64,000 nucleotides of DNA from DATFVA01 sp963721075 (GTDB lineage Bacteria; Bacteroidota; Ignavibacteria; Ignavibacteriales; Ignavibacteriaceae): NCBI GenBank assembly GCA_963721075.1, contig CAVRHV010000017.1:101629-165628 (forward strand). Reading direction: 5' to 3'. The notes under the pieces were generated by a model. It was not told the DNA's origin. It was given only the letters and a program-made list of their open reading frames with translations, and did not search any database. Positions 10,431-20,390 of this stretch are shown piece by piece; positions within the stretch are counted from its first letter, which is position 1; each line of letters starts with the position of its first letter. The position numbers and the translations under genes are program-made.

Positions 10431-11264
10431 TATAAATCGAAATTAAAACCTATTGTTGTGTATGATTCATTGAGATCGTAATATTCTCCATGTACACTCT
10501 TACCTGAAAGATAAGAAATTGATATACTTAAACCGCGTGATTTATAATCCCCAAACTTTATCCCCGCGGTGAGAATATTGCTCCCTGAGAATTTATTAAT
10601 CTTCTCAAGCTTAAAATCATACGCAACATAAGGATAAATATGATCAAATTTGGTGTAATAATAATCGAATCCTGTCTGATAGATTTCACGGCCAATATCG
10701 AGGGGCTTTCTGTGGAACAGATACGTTAACCCGGCATAAACTCTTAAACCATTATACCTGTAGTAAGGAAATAATTCTACGAACTCCCGTGTGTACACCG
10801 TGGCTGTTCGTCCATTCCGCCAGAAATTGAGCTTGTAATCGTACTGTCCGTCAACAAAATGCGCGCTTATGTGGCTGATTCTCAATCTTAATCCATATTC
10901 GGTATTATCATTAATGATTTTATAACCTGAGTTAATTCCGAACAGATAATCAATTGCTTCAACCGGAAAATGGAACTCACTTTCGGCTCTGAGTCTTGTA
11001 AAAGTAAAGAGATCTATTCCAAACGATAGTGTGGAATTATCTTTATCGATGTGAAGGATGTCCTGCGAACGGCTGATATCAAGCCTTATCTTCTTTCCCC
11101 CCATCTCAAACGCAAATCCTGCTTTCGGCTCAATGAAATTTGCCGTGAAAGGCTGAATATTTATATCCGACGGGAACCAGGTTTTTGAACTTTGCGCCTG
11201 AGAGAGATCCTGAGATCAATAAAAATAAAATAACAAAAAACTTCTTCTTGAGATTATTCTGCAT
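10430..11264 (-). CDS. DUF1207 family envelope protein (frameshifted in the N-terminus)
   Basis: The main frame covers 10430-11104. A second frame extends it upstream to ATG 11262-11264 and gives a signal peptide (K-K-K-F-F-V-I-L-F-L-L-I-S-G-S). A shift in a CT-rich run near 11205 links this to Q-S-S-K-T-W-F-P-S-D-I-N-I-Q-P-F-T-A-N, the usual start of mature DUF1207 proteins. The remainder alternates aromatic and polar residues (I-Y-P-Y-V-A-Y-D-F) and ends in F-N-F-D-L, like an outer-membrane barrel. The function of the family is not established. It is the first gene before the M50 protease. Confidence 0.7.
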
Positions 11265-11342
11265 ATCTGCGGGTCGTATAATTATTAGTTAAATGAGTTT
11301 GCTTATTTTTCAAAATATTAAACTGTTAATTTAGCAAATCCT

Positions 11343-12341
11343 TTAACCTTGCCCAATTGGCCGGCCATTTAATTTCTTCAAAACTTTCTGTTTAATCAGT
11401 TTATTGTATCCGTACTTGAACTTGGAGGTGAGACTGGTAAGTGCGTAATAATTCGTGGGAAACGCAAAAGAAGGTTCGAAGTAGCAGTTTACTGTACATC
11501 CCTGACAGTAATCAAATCGTCCTTCCATTCTCTGGAATTCTTTAACTTTTTCTGAAGCACGGATCTCTTTGATGGGACGGTCGATTTTTATCTGTTCGTG
11601 CCCAAAATGATAGCACGGAAGAATGATCTCATTGTAAGGAGAAATTACAATTACACGTGAGACAGCTTTGCAGCTTGGACTCTTGATATCATTCCCCCCG
11701 TTTCTGCGTAATTTCATAAAGCCCTTATTCAGGTAGATATCAAGTTTTCCGTCAGTATATTCTTCTATGTAATCTATCGCCTCATCACTCAGTCCCGGGT
11801 TTCCGAAATAAGAGAAAACAGGATTAACAAGCAGCACCAGGTTATGCTTCTGTGCTATCTCGTGCATCCGGGGGAGTTTTTTATAAGTATCATTTGTAAC
11901 GGTAAAAAGAATATCGGGATATTCGCCTAAGGATTTTGCTATATCGATGCTCTTCATAACAAGATCGTAACAGTCGACTTTCCTTATCCTGTTATGCTCT
12001 TCCTCATCCGGTGAATCAAGGGAGAAGTGAAGCAGGTTTATTTTTCCGGCAAGCTTATCAGCAAATTTTGGATAAAGAAGACCATTCGTTGTTATGCTTG
12101 TCTGCATCTTAAACTGCTGCGCATACTCAGCCATCAGATGGATCTCTTTATGCAGCAGGGGTTCGCCGCCTGTCAGATCGATGAACTTCACACCGAGAGC
12201 GGCCATCTGCTCAACATTCGATCTGAAATCATCAAGCTTTGCATAAGGTGTGTTTATAAATTGATCGTGTGCGGCAAAATGGCAGAAAGTGCAGTACGCA
12301 TTACACTTATAGGTAAGATAATAGTTGCAGAGCAGAAGCAT
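11343..12341 (-). CDS. Radical SAM protein with C-terminal Cys cluster
   Basis: A 332-residue radical SAM enzyme. The [4Fe-4S] motif C-N-A-Y-C-T-F-C occupies residues 13-20, followed by L-T-G-G-E-P near residue 58 for SAM binding and S-I-T-T-N-G near 85. A cluster C-Q-G-C-T-V-N-C near residue 285 suggests an auxiliary iron-sulfur site of the SPASM/twitch kind. It overlaps the GT2 gene upstream by one base and shares its operon with a polysaccharide deacetylase. That suggests a role in modifying an envelope glycan or glycolipid, but the substrate is unknown. Confidence 0.85.
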   Translation of the reverse strand: MLLLCNYYLTYKCNAYCTFCHFAAHDQFINTPYAKLDDFRSNVEQMAALGVKFIDLTGGEPLLHKEIHLMAEYAQQFKMQTSITTNGLLYPKFADKLAGKINLLHFSLDSPDEEEHNRIRKVDCYDLVMKSIDIAKSLGEYPDILFTVTNDTYKKLPRMHEIAQKHNLVLLVNPVFSYFGNPGLSDEAIDYIEEYTDGKLDIYLNKGFMKLRRNGGNDIKSPSCKAVSRVIVISPYNEIILPCYHFGHEQIKIDRPIKEIRASEKVKEFQRMEGRFDYCQGCTVNCYFEPSFAFPTNYYALTSLTSKFKYGYNKLIKQKVLKKLNGRPIGQG

Positions 12342-13432
12342 TAATATTCTTTACCTTTCCATACAACTTTCCTGCTGCTGAGCACAATTAACGGGAGCAG
12401 CACAACATAGAGTATAAAATATATCTCAAACCAGAGAAAATATTTAAGATGACTTTTTATTCCCAGTCTTTCATGTACCGGGTAGAGCACAAAAAGATCG
12501 ATCGCCAGTTTGAATATTATAAAATATAATACTGCGGGAGAGAAAAAGAAAGGAGACAGAAGAATACAGAGATTCACGACAAGCCCGAACAACATAATTA
12601 CGAATCCCTTCAGTGGAGCTCCGAGTCCCCCCACTCCCCACCTCTTCTTCTGATGATAAAGTTCACTAACACTTCTGCAGGGAAGCGAAGTAACCAGTGC
12701 ATTTTTGTCGAGCGGAAAAATAATTTTGTACCTTCCAAGCCGGGCGATTGCCATCAGGAGGTTAAAGTCTTCAGTAACACTGAAAGGGAGTTTTTCATAT
12801 CCCCCCGTTTCAAGATATGCTTTCCTGCGGTACGACATATTATTCCCTATACAGGAAATAGGGTGGTTAAGGTTTATGGTTCCCGAAGCCACAATAAGCA
12901 GATAAACAAAATCAAGAGCCTGCATACCGCTGAAGCCGTTATAGGTGGTCTGGGTTGTAAACCCGTTTACGATTCCCACATCTTCCCGGTAATATGAGCA
13001 TATCGTCTTAACCCATAAAGGGTCAACTTCACAGTCGGCATCTGTGGTTAAAATAACATCTGCATCTGTAGTTCTGATAGCAGTGTCGATCGCATTAGCT
13101 TTCCCTTTCAGATTTTCCTTTTCGGGGTCAGCTATAATTCTTTTGAATTTGGGTCTTTCTTTAATGAAATCATCTACAATCTGAACGGTTGAATCTGTCG
13201 AATGACCATCGGAGATGATTATCTCAAGCTTACCTGCCGGGTAATCAAGCTTATCGAGGGCAGTAAGACATCTGGTAATATTTGCTTCTTCGTTTCTTAC
13301 TGCTACAATCACTGCGGCTGACGGAAGTTCTTCATCTTTTATTTTAGGAAACTTCTTGTTAATTCCGATTATAAAGAGAACGGACTGGATAAAGTAACCG
13401 CAAAGGAAAATGAGAAAGATTATCTCAAACAT
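12341..13432 (-). CDS. Membrane-anchored family 2 glycosyltransferase
   Basis: A 363-residue protein with one N-terminal membrane segment (residues 2-22), a GT-A domain and about three C-terminal membrane segments. GT2 landmarks are V-I-V-A-V-R-N-E-E near residue 41, I-I-I-S-D-G-H-S near 72, the T-T-D-A-D-C-E metal-binding motif near 131, and Q-K-K-R-W-G-V-G-G (the Q-x-x-R-W motif of processive enzymes) near 260. It probably extends or transfers a polysaccharide at the inner membrane. It overlaps the deacetylase gene upstream by 13 bases and the radical SAM gene downstream by one, so the three are one operon. Confidence 0.88.
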   Translation of the reverse strand: MFEIIFLIFLCGYFIQSVLFIIGINKKFPKIKDEELPSAAVIVAVRNEEANITRCLTALDKLDYPAGKLEIIISDGHSTDSTVQIVDDFIKERPKFKRIIADPEKENLKGKANAIDTAIRTTDADVILTTDADCEVDPLWVKTICSYYREDVGIVNGFTTQTTYNGFSGMQALDFVYLLIVASGTINLNHPISCIGNNMSYRRKAYLETGGYEKLPFSVTEDFNLLMAIARLGRYKIIFPLDKNALVTSLPCRSVSELYHQKKRWGVGGLGAPLKGFVIMLFGLVVNLCILLSPFFFSPAVLYFIIFKLAIDLFVLYPVHERLGIKSHLKYFLWFEIYFILYVVLLPLIVLSSRKVVWKGKEY

Positions 13433-14055
13433 TCTGAAGGTGCTCCGATTTGAAACCCTTTCCGGGAGGACTCATCAACGATATATCTGATTGATTCAAC
13501 TATTATATCCTTACTTTTAAGACTATCATGCAGCACGACGATTGAATTTTTTTCAAGGTACTTATTAACCGCAAATTTAACAAGCGTCAAATCATTTTTG
13601 AAATCGTACGTCAGCAGTGACCACATCACATTTAACAGGTTCTTCTCTTTCATAAGTGAAGGAGTCGAAAAATTAAACCTGCCGTGCGGCGGCCTGAAAT
13701 ATAAAACATCCCCGCCAAAATCTCTCTTTATTAAATTGTTAAATCTTTCGAGCTGTACTACTGCATCAGAACGACTTAAAGATGTAATCGGTCTATGATT
13801 AAAAGTATGATTACATACCAAATGACCTTCCCTGATCAGATCCCGATATAGTTCAGGGTATCGTTGAATATTTCCACCAACGCAAAAGAAGGCAGCCTTT
13901 ATATTGTGATCCGATAAAGTATCGAGAATTAATGAAGTAGTTTCAGGGATAGGTCCGTCATCAAAAGTGAGCAGGATCTTGTTAACCTTCGATTCCCACT
14001 GAAACGAAGAAAACATTTTTTTTAGAACATTCGGCGGGTTGTAGCTGTATTTCAT
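13420..14055 (-). CDS. Polysaccharide deacetylase (NodB homology, CE4)
   Basis: The 211-residue protein carries the CE4 motifs: T-F-D-D-G-P at residues 30-35 (catalytic base and metal Asp), C-N-H-T-F-N-H-R-P near 82-89 (the two metal His residues), R-P-P-H-G-R-F near 120, and a late V-V-L-H-D motif near 173. These enzymes remove N-acetyl groups from peptidoglycan or exopolysaccharide sugars. There is no clear signal peptide, so a cytoplasmic or lipid-linked substrate is possible. It is the first gene of the three-gene envelope operon with the GT2 and radical SAM genes. Confidence 0.88.
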   Translation of the reverse strand: MKYSYNPPNVLKKMFSSFQWESKVNKILLTFDDGPIPETTSLILDTLSDHNIKAAFFCVGGNIQRYPELYRDLIREGHLVCNHTFNHRPITSLSRSDAVVQLERFNNLIKRDFGGDVLYFRPPHGRFNFSTPSLMKEKNLLNVMWSLLTYDFKNDLTLVKFAVNKYLEKNSIVVLHDSLKSKDIIVESIRYIVDESSRKGFQIGAPSECLR

Positions 14056-14122
14056 TTTCAGAAAACTAACTTTCTTCAGATAATACCGTAAAGGTTTCGT
14101 TAATGTTAACTAAAATAACTGT

Positions 14123-14422
14123 TCATTCGGGGTCATGGGCACTATCTCCGATATCAGCCTTTTTCTTGCTGGTCGTAGCTGATTCAAAGTCCCGATTTAA
14201 TATTTCACCAAATGTTGACCGATCACGCCAGGTTCGAACACCTAACCATAAGAATAACATCCCAAGCAGCAGCAGCAGAATTCCGGGGAAATGTCCATTG
14301 AACAGTACGATTAAGCCGAATACGAAACTACCAACCGCACCTAGCAGAGCAAGTACAGCCCAGAATTGCGATACGAGACGTCCTATCGCTTTGTCAATAT
14401 TTTGCAGATTGTTTTTCTTCAT
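14123..14422 (-). CDS. Small two-helix membrane protein, unknown
   Basis: A 99-residue protein with two strongly hydrophobic stretches (about residues 18-40 and 43-61) separated by a short turn, then a charged tail (L-G-V-R-T-W-R-D-R). No recognised domain. It lies 7 bases downstream of a DUF3224-like gene, so both are probably transcribed together. Confidence 0.55.
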   Translation of the reverse strand: MKKNNLQNIDKAIGRLVSQFWAVLALLGAVGSFVFGLIVLFNGHFPGILLLLLGMLFLWLGVRTWRDRSTFGEILNRDFESATTSKKKADIGDSAHDPE

Positions 14423-14429
14423 TCAATTA

Positions 14430-14837
14430 TTATAATGTAAAATCCAGTTCAATATACGCTCCATCCTTGCTGGCACTATACTGACCTGAACCTTCTATTC
14501 CTTTCAACCCACTTAAGCCTGAGCTTTTAATTATTTTTAGGGACGAACCTGCTAACCCGTTTTCAAATGTTCCCCTATCCTCGATTACAAAAATTCCTTC
14601 TTTTTCCTGTAATTTACCTTCAAATTTCATTAATCCTGTATAAACAGCAGATGATTTATGCGGGTCATTCGAGTCGAAATATGTATAAAACATCAAATAT
14701 TCTACATGTGCCTTTCCCTCTATTTCGCCATTGATCAAATATTCAACAGAAGCTTTTGTCATTTTCATTTCGGAGGAGATCTGTTCATAATCAATTTCCT
14801 CCCACTTATGAACTGTGTATGTTCCTTTTATCTTCAT
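14430..14837 (-). CDS. DUF3224 family protein
   Basis: A 135-residue protein that starts M-K-I-K-G-T-Y-T-V-H-K-W-E and contains V-Y-T-G-L-M-K-F-E-G-K-L-Q-E-K-E-G-I-F and L-K-G-I-E-G-S-G-Q-Y near the end, the pattern of DUF3224, a small beta-barrel family resembling allene oxide cyclase or dirigent folds. No catalytic function is established for the family. It precedes the small membrane protein by 7 bases. Confidence 0.72.
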   Translation of the reverse strand: MKIKGTYTVHKWEEIDYEQISSEMKMTKASVEYLINGEIEGKAHVEYLMFYTYFDSNDPHKSSAVYTGLMKFEGKLQEKEGIFVIEDRGTFENGLAGSSLKIIKSSGLSGLKGIEGSGQYSASKDGAYIELDFTL

Positions 14838-14908
14838 CTTCTATTTTCCTTCTGTTTTTATTTCCAAATATCTTAATTAACATTTTCTTTTTACAACGTA
14901 CAAAATCT

Positions 14909-15251
14909 TCATTGAAGAAGATCTTTTTCTTTCAGTATTGATTCAGCTTTTGGAGAATCTTCAACCGTGAAGGCTGATCTCATCCATTTATTTTTATAAT
15001 AAATGAAAAATATTTTATCCCTTTTAGAGCGGGAAGAATCGAATGGAAACCATGTTCTGAAATCTCCTGTTCCCTGTATTCTCCACTTCCCGGTAAGTAT
15101 TGATGCCTCTTTTATTTCTATTCTTTCGATATCCCTGAATGGAACGATCTTCGGCGACATTGAAGGGAAATAGTAATTTTTCAGTGTAAGAGAATCTTCC
15201 CTGATCTCTACTAATTTATCTTCATATAATGTTTCTGACTTTACTTTTCAT
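14909..15251 (-). CDS. Small PH-like domain protein (N-terminus behind a homopolymer shift)
   Basis: The clear frame (14909-15160) reads K-I-V-P-F-R-D-I-E-R-I-E-I-K-E-A and D-K-I-F-F-I-Y-Y-K-N-K-W, a beta-rich pattern like bacterial PH-like domains. Coding sense continues upstream in that frame (E-D-K-L-V-E-I-R-E-D-S-L-T-L-K) beyond the internal ATG. Removing one base from the four-T run at 15245-15248 would join it to the ATG at 15249-15251. That ATG lies just 3 bases from the stop of the SRPBCC gene, supporting an operon and the longer start. Confidence 0.5.
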
Positions 15252-15254
15252 TTC

Positions 15255-15709
15255 TTAATTCTTCAGAAATTTGTCGGCTACAAGATTAAGGTTTATTCCG
15301 TGTTCGAGGTAAGCTTTAAGACCGTCGAGCACGGTAGTAAACCCGCCGGTTGATCCCTTGATAGCTTCCAGCAATTCATCACCGGTTTTATCGAATCCGC
15401 ATTCTTTTACGGTTACGAATGTAAAATCATAATTAAGGTTTGGAAGGTGAATTCAACAGTTGTCGGCGGATCCCCCCAGCTATAAATTATCTTTTTGTCT
15501 TTCAGGATTTCGGAAGGAATTACATCGGCAGAAGCCCCGTACATTTCCCATTCCCAGGTAACTTTTTTGTTGACCTCAAGTTTTCCTGTACTTTTCGTAA
15601 ACCAGAAGTTCTTTGTTACTTCCGGATTTATGAAAGCCTCAAATACCTCTGAAGCCGGTTTTCTTATTATCATCTGAGCTTCCGCACATTTCGGATTTTT
15701 ATCTGCCAT
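15255..15709 (-). CDS. SRPBCC / AHSA1-type protein, frameshifted near 15430
   Basis: The N-terminal frame from 15709 carries the START-like motif R-K-P-A-S-E-V-F-E-A-F-I-N-P-E-V-T with F-W-F-T-K-S-T-G following, typical of activator-of-Hsp90-ATPase-homologue proteins. After V-E-F-T-F the frame shifts and continues as F-V-T-V-K-E-C-G-F, ending with the family's C-terminal helix (G-G-F-T-T-V-L-D-G-L-K-A-Y-L-E-H-G). The joined length of about 151 residues is normal. The family binds small hydrophobic ligands; the ligand here is unknown. Confidence 0.75.
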
Positions 15710-15733
15710 ACTATTTATTCCTTATATTTCATT

Positions 15734-16369
15734 CTATTCACATCCGTCCATTCCTGAAATTTTTTCCTTAATCGAAAAACAATAAGGAGTCTGGTTTTTC
15801 AGTCTTATCCATCCTGGTCCATTTACTGATTCAATTTTAACCCACCAGACTGTTTCAGGTCTCCGGATCATCTGCCCCGAATATTCTCTCTCTTTAACTT
15901 TTTTCAGATAATTTTCTTCTGTATTGTCTTCATTATACATAAATTCAGGCCAGAATATATCGACTTCATTTTCTACCCCCTCATATTTTACTAGGAACGA
16001 CCCTTCCATACATTTAAATGCAGATATAGTATCCCCTGCCTCATAACCATATATCGGTTTTGTAACTAACACTTTTCCCACCTGCAGAAAATGAAGGTTA
16101 CCGGTTTCTGCATAAATTGTATCGTTATGATTTAATCTGAATACAACGTCTGCTGTATCATTTTCACTGGCATAAACATCTATTTTACTATGTATCACCC
16201 ATCTACCGAACTGGCAGCATTCAAAGGGACAGGAATTATAAAATATAACCTGTGCTTCAGAATTGTCCTGTGAATAAATAAAAAATTGTACAACGAGGAT
16301 AATCGTTAATGTATATTTAATCGAAGCGTGCACGTCTTTCCTATTGTTCCTATTGTTTTTTAACAGCAC
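15734..16369 (-). CDS. Exported hypothetical protein, possibly SH3-like
   Basis: A 211-residue protein with an N-terminal membrane or signal segment (I-K-Y-T-L-T-I-I-L-V-V-Q-F-F-I) and four Cys in a short stretch (C-P-F-E-C-C-Q-F). The middle part (I-D-V-Y-A-S-E-N-D-T-A-D-V-V-F-R-L) and the later W-W-V-K-I-E-S-V-N-G-P-G-W-I are the kind of strands found in bacterial SH3 domains, suggesting two copies. No enzyme motif seen. It is followed by the SRPBCC gene after 24 bases. Confidence 0.55.
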   Translation of the reverse strand: MLLKNNRNNRKDVHASIKYTLTIILVVQFFIYSQDNSEAQVIFYNSCPFECCQFGRWVIHSKIDVYASENDTADVVFRLNHNDTIYAETGNLHFLQVGKVLVTKPIYGYEAGDTISAFKCMEGSFLVKYEGVENEVDIFWPEFMYNEDNTEENYLKKVKEREYSGQMIRRPETVWWVKIESVNGPGWIRLKNQTPYCFSIKEKISGMDGCE

Positions 16370-16419
16370 TGAGAATATAATCTTATCATAGGGTGACTCC
16401 GGACTTTAATATTTCAAAA

Positions 16420-17310
16420 TCAGGTTTTGGCTGTTTCGGGAAATTTGAGCTGATCACCGCTCAGTTCGATTTTACTCTTTATAAATAAATAAGAATTATA
16501 ATCAACGGCGGTATCGTAAGGGTAACTTATCTGATCCGGCGGAAAATAATAAATAATTCTGTTCATTGTTTCTGACTCAATTATTTTCGACAGGGCCGGA
16601 AGAATATCAAACGGCTTCCTGTAAATTACATCACGGATATGCATTTCGTTCTTTTTTTCCTTCTTAATGATGATAGCATCCTCACTGCTTAAATAATAAA
16701 GGGAGTCTTTATAGCTGTTAAATATATGCCACATCGTTATGGCTCTGTAGTTTTCTGCACCGAAGCTCTCAGTAATGTGCTGCCGCTCTTTAATTAAAGT
16801 CTGCAGCAGATTATAATCATCAAAATTGCTGAGGTTTAATTTCCTCGCAGAAAATTTTCCAGCCGGTATATCTGAATTAAGCTGAAAGATCTTTTCAGGG
16901 ATAGGTTTGAATCCGAATTTTGGATAAAACTCCAGCACATTTTGATTTGCAAACAGGAAGAAGAGATCAGCTTCAGATTCATATTTATTCAGGACATAAT
17001 CCATCAGAATCCTGGATAATCCCTGATTCCGGTATTCGGGAATTGTACCAACTGCCCCGATCTGAACTGCCTTATATTTTTCACCCCTGATTATAACATC
17101 CATTAAAGAGGCTGATACATTTGAAATTATTTTATTCTGCCTGAGAATAGAAAAGGGTTTATAATAATCCCCCCAGAAACCTCTTTCCCACCATTCAAGG
17201 AATTTTGCTCCCGGAAATATCTGGAATATAAAGTTTAGAAATTCATAAACCAGTTCTCTGTTCCCTGCATTGATTTCAACTATTTCAGGTTTCATCTGGG
17301 GATTAGTCAT
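16420..17310 (-). CDS. GNAT family N-acetyltransferase
   Basis: A 296-residue protein whose acetyl-CoA site is visible as V-G-T-I-P-E-Y-R-N-Q-G-L-S-R-I-L-M near residues 85-101 (motif A, R/Q-x-x-G-x-x), followed by Y-P-K-F-G-F-K-P-I near 135, the usual motif-B ending of predicted N-acyltransferases in this class. The C-terminal half looks like a second, degenerate GNAT-like or sterol-carrier-like domain. The acceptor is unknown. Single gene between the exported protein and RtcB. Confidence 0.78.
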   Translation of the reverse strand: MTNPQMKPEIVEINAGNRELVYEFLNFIFQIFPGAKFLEWWERGFWGDYYKPFSILRQNKIISNVSASLMDVIIRGEKYKAVQIGAVGTIPEYRNQGLSRILMDYVLNKYESEADLFFLFANQNVLEFYPKFGFKPIPEKIFQLNSDIPAGKFSARKLNLSNFDDYNLLQTLIKERQHITESFGAENYRAITMWHIFNSYKDSLYYLSSEDAIIIKKEKKNEMHIRDVIYRKPFDILPALSKIIESETMNRIIYYFPPDQISYPYDTAVDYNSYLFIKSKIELSGDQLKFPETAKT

Positions 17311-17379
17311 TAAAATTTTCTTTGTTACGGAAATTAGATTAAAAAGGAAACAATAGCCAGATCAAACCGGAAGAAGAAT

Positions 17380-18835
17380 TCAGCCTTTAATTACTCCGAC
17401 CGGACGGAGTTTTGCAACTTTACGAGTAATTCCTTCTTTGTGCATAACATCAACAACCTGTGAAACATCTTTATAGGCGCCTGGCATTTCTTCTGCAATT
17501 GTTTTGTATCCTTTCGCCTGGATTATTATTCCCTTTTGATTTAATTCTTCTACCAGGTTTCTGCCTTTGGCCTCCTTCATTGCTTTTCTTCTGCTGAGGT
17601 TTCTGCCTGCTCCATGACAGGATGAGCCGAATGTTTCCTCCATTGCCTTATTTGTTCCCACTGCCACATATGAATACCTTCCCATATCACCGGGAATTAA
17701 TACGGGTTGTCCGATGCCTCTGTACCTCTCCGGGATCATTTTGCTCCCGGGAGGGAATGCTCTTGTAGCTCCCTTACGGTGAACGCATACTCTTTTCTCT
17801 TTCCCATCGATGATGTGAGTTTCATACTTTGCAATGTTATGGCAGACATCATAAACCAGCCTGAAGCCGAGCTCAGAGTCCGACATCTTAAAAGTATCTT
17901 TGAAACTCTTTTTCGCCAGGTGCATTATTACCTGCCGGTTGTTCCAGGCAAAATTAGCAGCCGACTGCATAGCGGCAAAATAGTTTTCGCCTTCGGGTGA
18001 ATTAAGAGGGGCGCAGGCAAGCTGCCTGTCCGGTAACTTAAAGTCATATTTTGAACTCGCTTTAACCAGTGTTTTAAGGTAATCGTCGCAAACCTGGTAA
18101 CCGAGTCCCCTTGATCCTGTATGTATGAGCAGCACCAGCTGTCCCTTAAATATTCCCATCACCGAGGCAGCATTTTCATCATATATTTCATCAACCACAT
18201 CAACTTCAAGAAAATGATTTCCCGAACCGAGCGTACCAACCTGATCAATCCCGCGCTCAATCGCCCTTGTAGATACAACGTCTGCATCAGCATTTTTCAG
18301 TGTTCCGCTTTCCTCCGTAAATTCTATATCAGAAGAATCACCAAGGTCATTCTCCACAGCCCACGCAGATCCCCTGGTTAAAACCGATTTCATTTCTTTT
18401 AGCGATAGTTTCTTAATAGCGCCTGAAGCCCCCACACCCGTGGGAACGTTTCTGAACAAGCTGGAGATCAGAGGATTCGATCCTGTTTTTTATTCCTTCA
18501 TATTCGAGGGAGGTAACAGCAAGACGTACGCCGCAGTTAATATCGTATCCAACACCACCCGGCGATATCACACCCTCTTCAGCATCAGTTGCTGCAACTC
18601 CCCCTATAGGGAAACCATAGCCCCAGTGGATATCGGGCATAGCAAGACTATATTTCTGGATCCCCGGAAGGTGCGCTACGTTCATCACCTGTTTAACCGC
18701 ATCACTATCCTGCAGATCTTGTTCAATCATTTTTTGAGAAATATATATTCTGCCCGGAACCCTCATCCCCTCTATCGGCGATATCTCCCAGAGGTTTTCT
18801 CTTATTTTATTCAATTCTATTCCGCTCGCATGCAT
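17380..18835 (-). CDS. rtcB: RtcB tRNA/RNA-splicing ligase, frameshifted near 18465
   Basis: RtcB joins 2',3'-cyclic phosphate and 5'-hydroxyl RNA ends using GTP and manganese. Two overlapping frames make about 485 residues, the usual length. Seen motifs are G-Y-D-I-N-C-G-V-R near the N-terminus (Mn-binding Cys and Asp), N-H-F-L-E-V-D-V, H-T-G-S-R-G-L-G-Y-Q, and S-S-C-H-G-A-G-R-N-L-S-R with the His that carries GMP. The shift sits just before S-L-F-R-N-V-P-T-G-V-G, which in a correct gene follows directly. The gene lies 17 bases downstream of archease, its activating partner, forming an RNA repair operon. Confidence 0.93.
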
Positions 18836-18852
18836 ATTCCTCTCCCGGTCAT

Positions 18853-19284
18853 TCAGATATCAAAAACTATTAACGTTTTATATAAATCATTCACTTTCTT
18901 AATGTCAAGCTGATGAAATGTTACAGCCTTTATTTCCGATTTAACTTCGTCTTCAGGAGAAACAGATGCGAACAGAATCACACTTCCTAATAAAAAACGA
19001 TCTTCTCTCTTCTCAACATGGATATCATTAAGATCAGTCGGAAACAGCTTATTATTTTCGAACAGGTAATTAAGTTCCTGCAGGAACGAGACGAGCAGTT
19101 CTTCGACCGAATTTTCTTCGAGTGTCAGCTCCCTTTTTTCCATCTCATGTGATATTTCCGAAGTTTTTATTACACAGTCTTTCCACCCGGCAAGAGCAGC
19201 AATAAATAATTCGGCGTAAGTATTCCCTGAAACCTCGATTGCAATATCTGCTGTATGGTCTATATATCTGTATGTCGCGGTCAT
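18853..19284 (-). CDS. Archease, RtcB activator
   Basis: A 143-residue protein starting Y-R-Y-I-D-H-T-A-D-I-A-I-E-V-S-G, the archease hallmark, with E-L-F-I-A-A-L-A-G and E-L-L-V-S-F-L-Q-E-L-N-Y-L-F later, and the acidic C-terminal strand ending L-I-V-F-D-I. Archease speeds guanylylation of RtcB and broadens its turnover. It is directly upstream of rtcB on the same strand, which supports both identifications. Confidence 0.92.
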   Translation of the reverse strand: MTATYRYIDHTADIAIEVSGNTYAELFIAALAGWKDCVIKTSEISHEMEKRELTLEENSVEELLVSFLQELNYLFENNKLFPTDLNDIHVEKREDRFLLGSVILFASVSPEDEVKSEIKAVTFHQLDIKKVNDLYKTLIVFDI

Positions 19285-19381
19285 TTAAGTCCTGAGGGAA
19301 AATAGTTTCTGTATTATACAATTTTTCTTTGATTTCTTCATTAATTATTAAATTAGCAGTCACGTTTTTACCGGGATTTTA

Positions 19382-20245
19382 ATGATTAAGAGACTTCAGG
19401 AACATCAGATAGGACTGCTGGCAGTATTCACTGCAGCTCTAATGTGGAGCTCGGGCGGGCTTTTCGTTAAGCTTGTTACCTTCAATGCGATGCAGATATC
19501 TTTTTTCCGGTGTTCGATTGCTGCTCTGGTTTTTGCGATTCTTTTCAGGAAGAGACTGCTCCAGGTAAATACACTTACCTTTGTGAACGCTTTTTTTTAT
19601 GCTTCGGTGCTTACCGCTTACGTAATTGCACTGAAGCTGACTACTGCGGCTAACGCAATTTTTCTTCAGTCGACCGCCCCTATTTACGTCCTGATCTTCG
19701 AACCGATTATATTCAAGACCTCTTACAATCGATTAAATATCATTACAATACTTGTCTGCATAATAGGAATGTTCTTCTTTTTTATGGGAAAAATTTCTCC
19801 TGAACATTTTGAAGGGAACCTTGTTGCACTATTCTCAGGCATAATGTTCGCTGCACTCTTCCTTGGATTGAGAAAGAACGAAAACAAATACCAGTTGAGC
19901 TCAATCTTCTATGGAAATGTAATAGTGGCTCTTATCTGCATTCCTTTTTTATCAGGAATAGAGAACGTAAACTTCAGCAACCTTTGGATGGTTTCTTTCC
20001 TCGGAATATTTCAGATTGGACTTGCGTATGCAGTATTCTCTTACGGACTGAGGAGAGTCCTGGCAATCGAAGCATCCATTATCGCACTCGTAGAGCCGGT
20101 ATTGAATCCTGTGTGGGTATTTATCGGTTACGGCGAAGTGCCGTCGTTCATGGCGATAGTGGGAGGTATAATTATCCTCTCTGCTATTGCAATGCGGACA
20201 GTTATAGTGGAAACCCCGATGATGAAGGGCCGATTTAAGATCTGA
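19382..20245 (+). CDS. EamA-family (drug/metabolite) transporter
   Basis: A 287-residue inner-membrane protein with about ten hydrophobic segments in two EamA repeats. The first repeat starts A-A-L-M-W-S-S-G-G-L-F-V-K-L and includes T-T-A-A-N-A-I-F-L-Q-S-T-A-P-I-Y; the second ends with A-I-E-A-S-I-I-A-L-V-E-P-V-L-N-P-V-W-V-F. The substrate cannot be told from sequence. It is divergent from archease, with a short shared promoter region. Confidence 0.88.
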   Translation: MIKRLQEHQIGLLAVFTAALMWSSGGLFVKLVTFNAMQISFFRCSIAALVFAILFRKRLLQVNTLTFVNAFFYASVLTAYVIALKLTTAANAIFLQSTAPIYVLIFEPIIFKTSYNRLNIITILVCIIGMFFFFMGKISPEHFEGNLVALFSGIMFAALFLGLRKNENKYQLSSIFYGNVIVALICIPFLSGIENVNFSNLWMVSFLGIFQIGLAYAVFSYGLRRVLAIEASIIALVEPVLNPVWVFIGYGEVPSFMAIVGGIIILSAIAMRTVIVETPMMKGRFKI

Positions 20246-20390
20246 CTTCCTAATCCTGATGAAGCTTTCCTCCTTCTGAATCCCTGGAACATTTCTCCCT
20301 TACTAAAAAGATAAATTATAAAGTCAATTTCCGGATCACCGGTTTTTATCCATTTTTTTCGCAAGGCTTAATGTCGGGTTGAAAGCGGTG

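Noticed and set aside
19145..19363. 72-codon minus-strand frame overlapping the start of archease
   Set aside because: Most of it is the archease gene in another frame. Only the first 30 codons are independent, and they show no recognisable motif.
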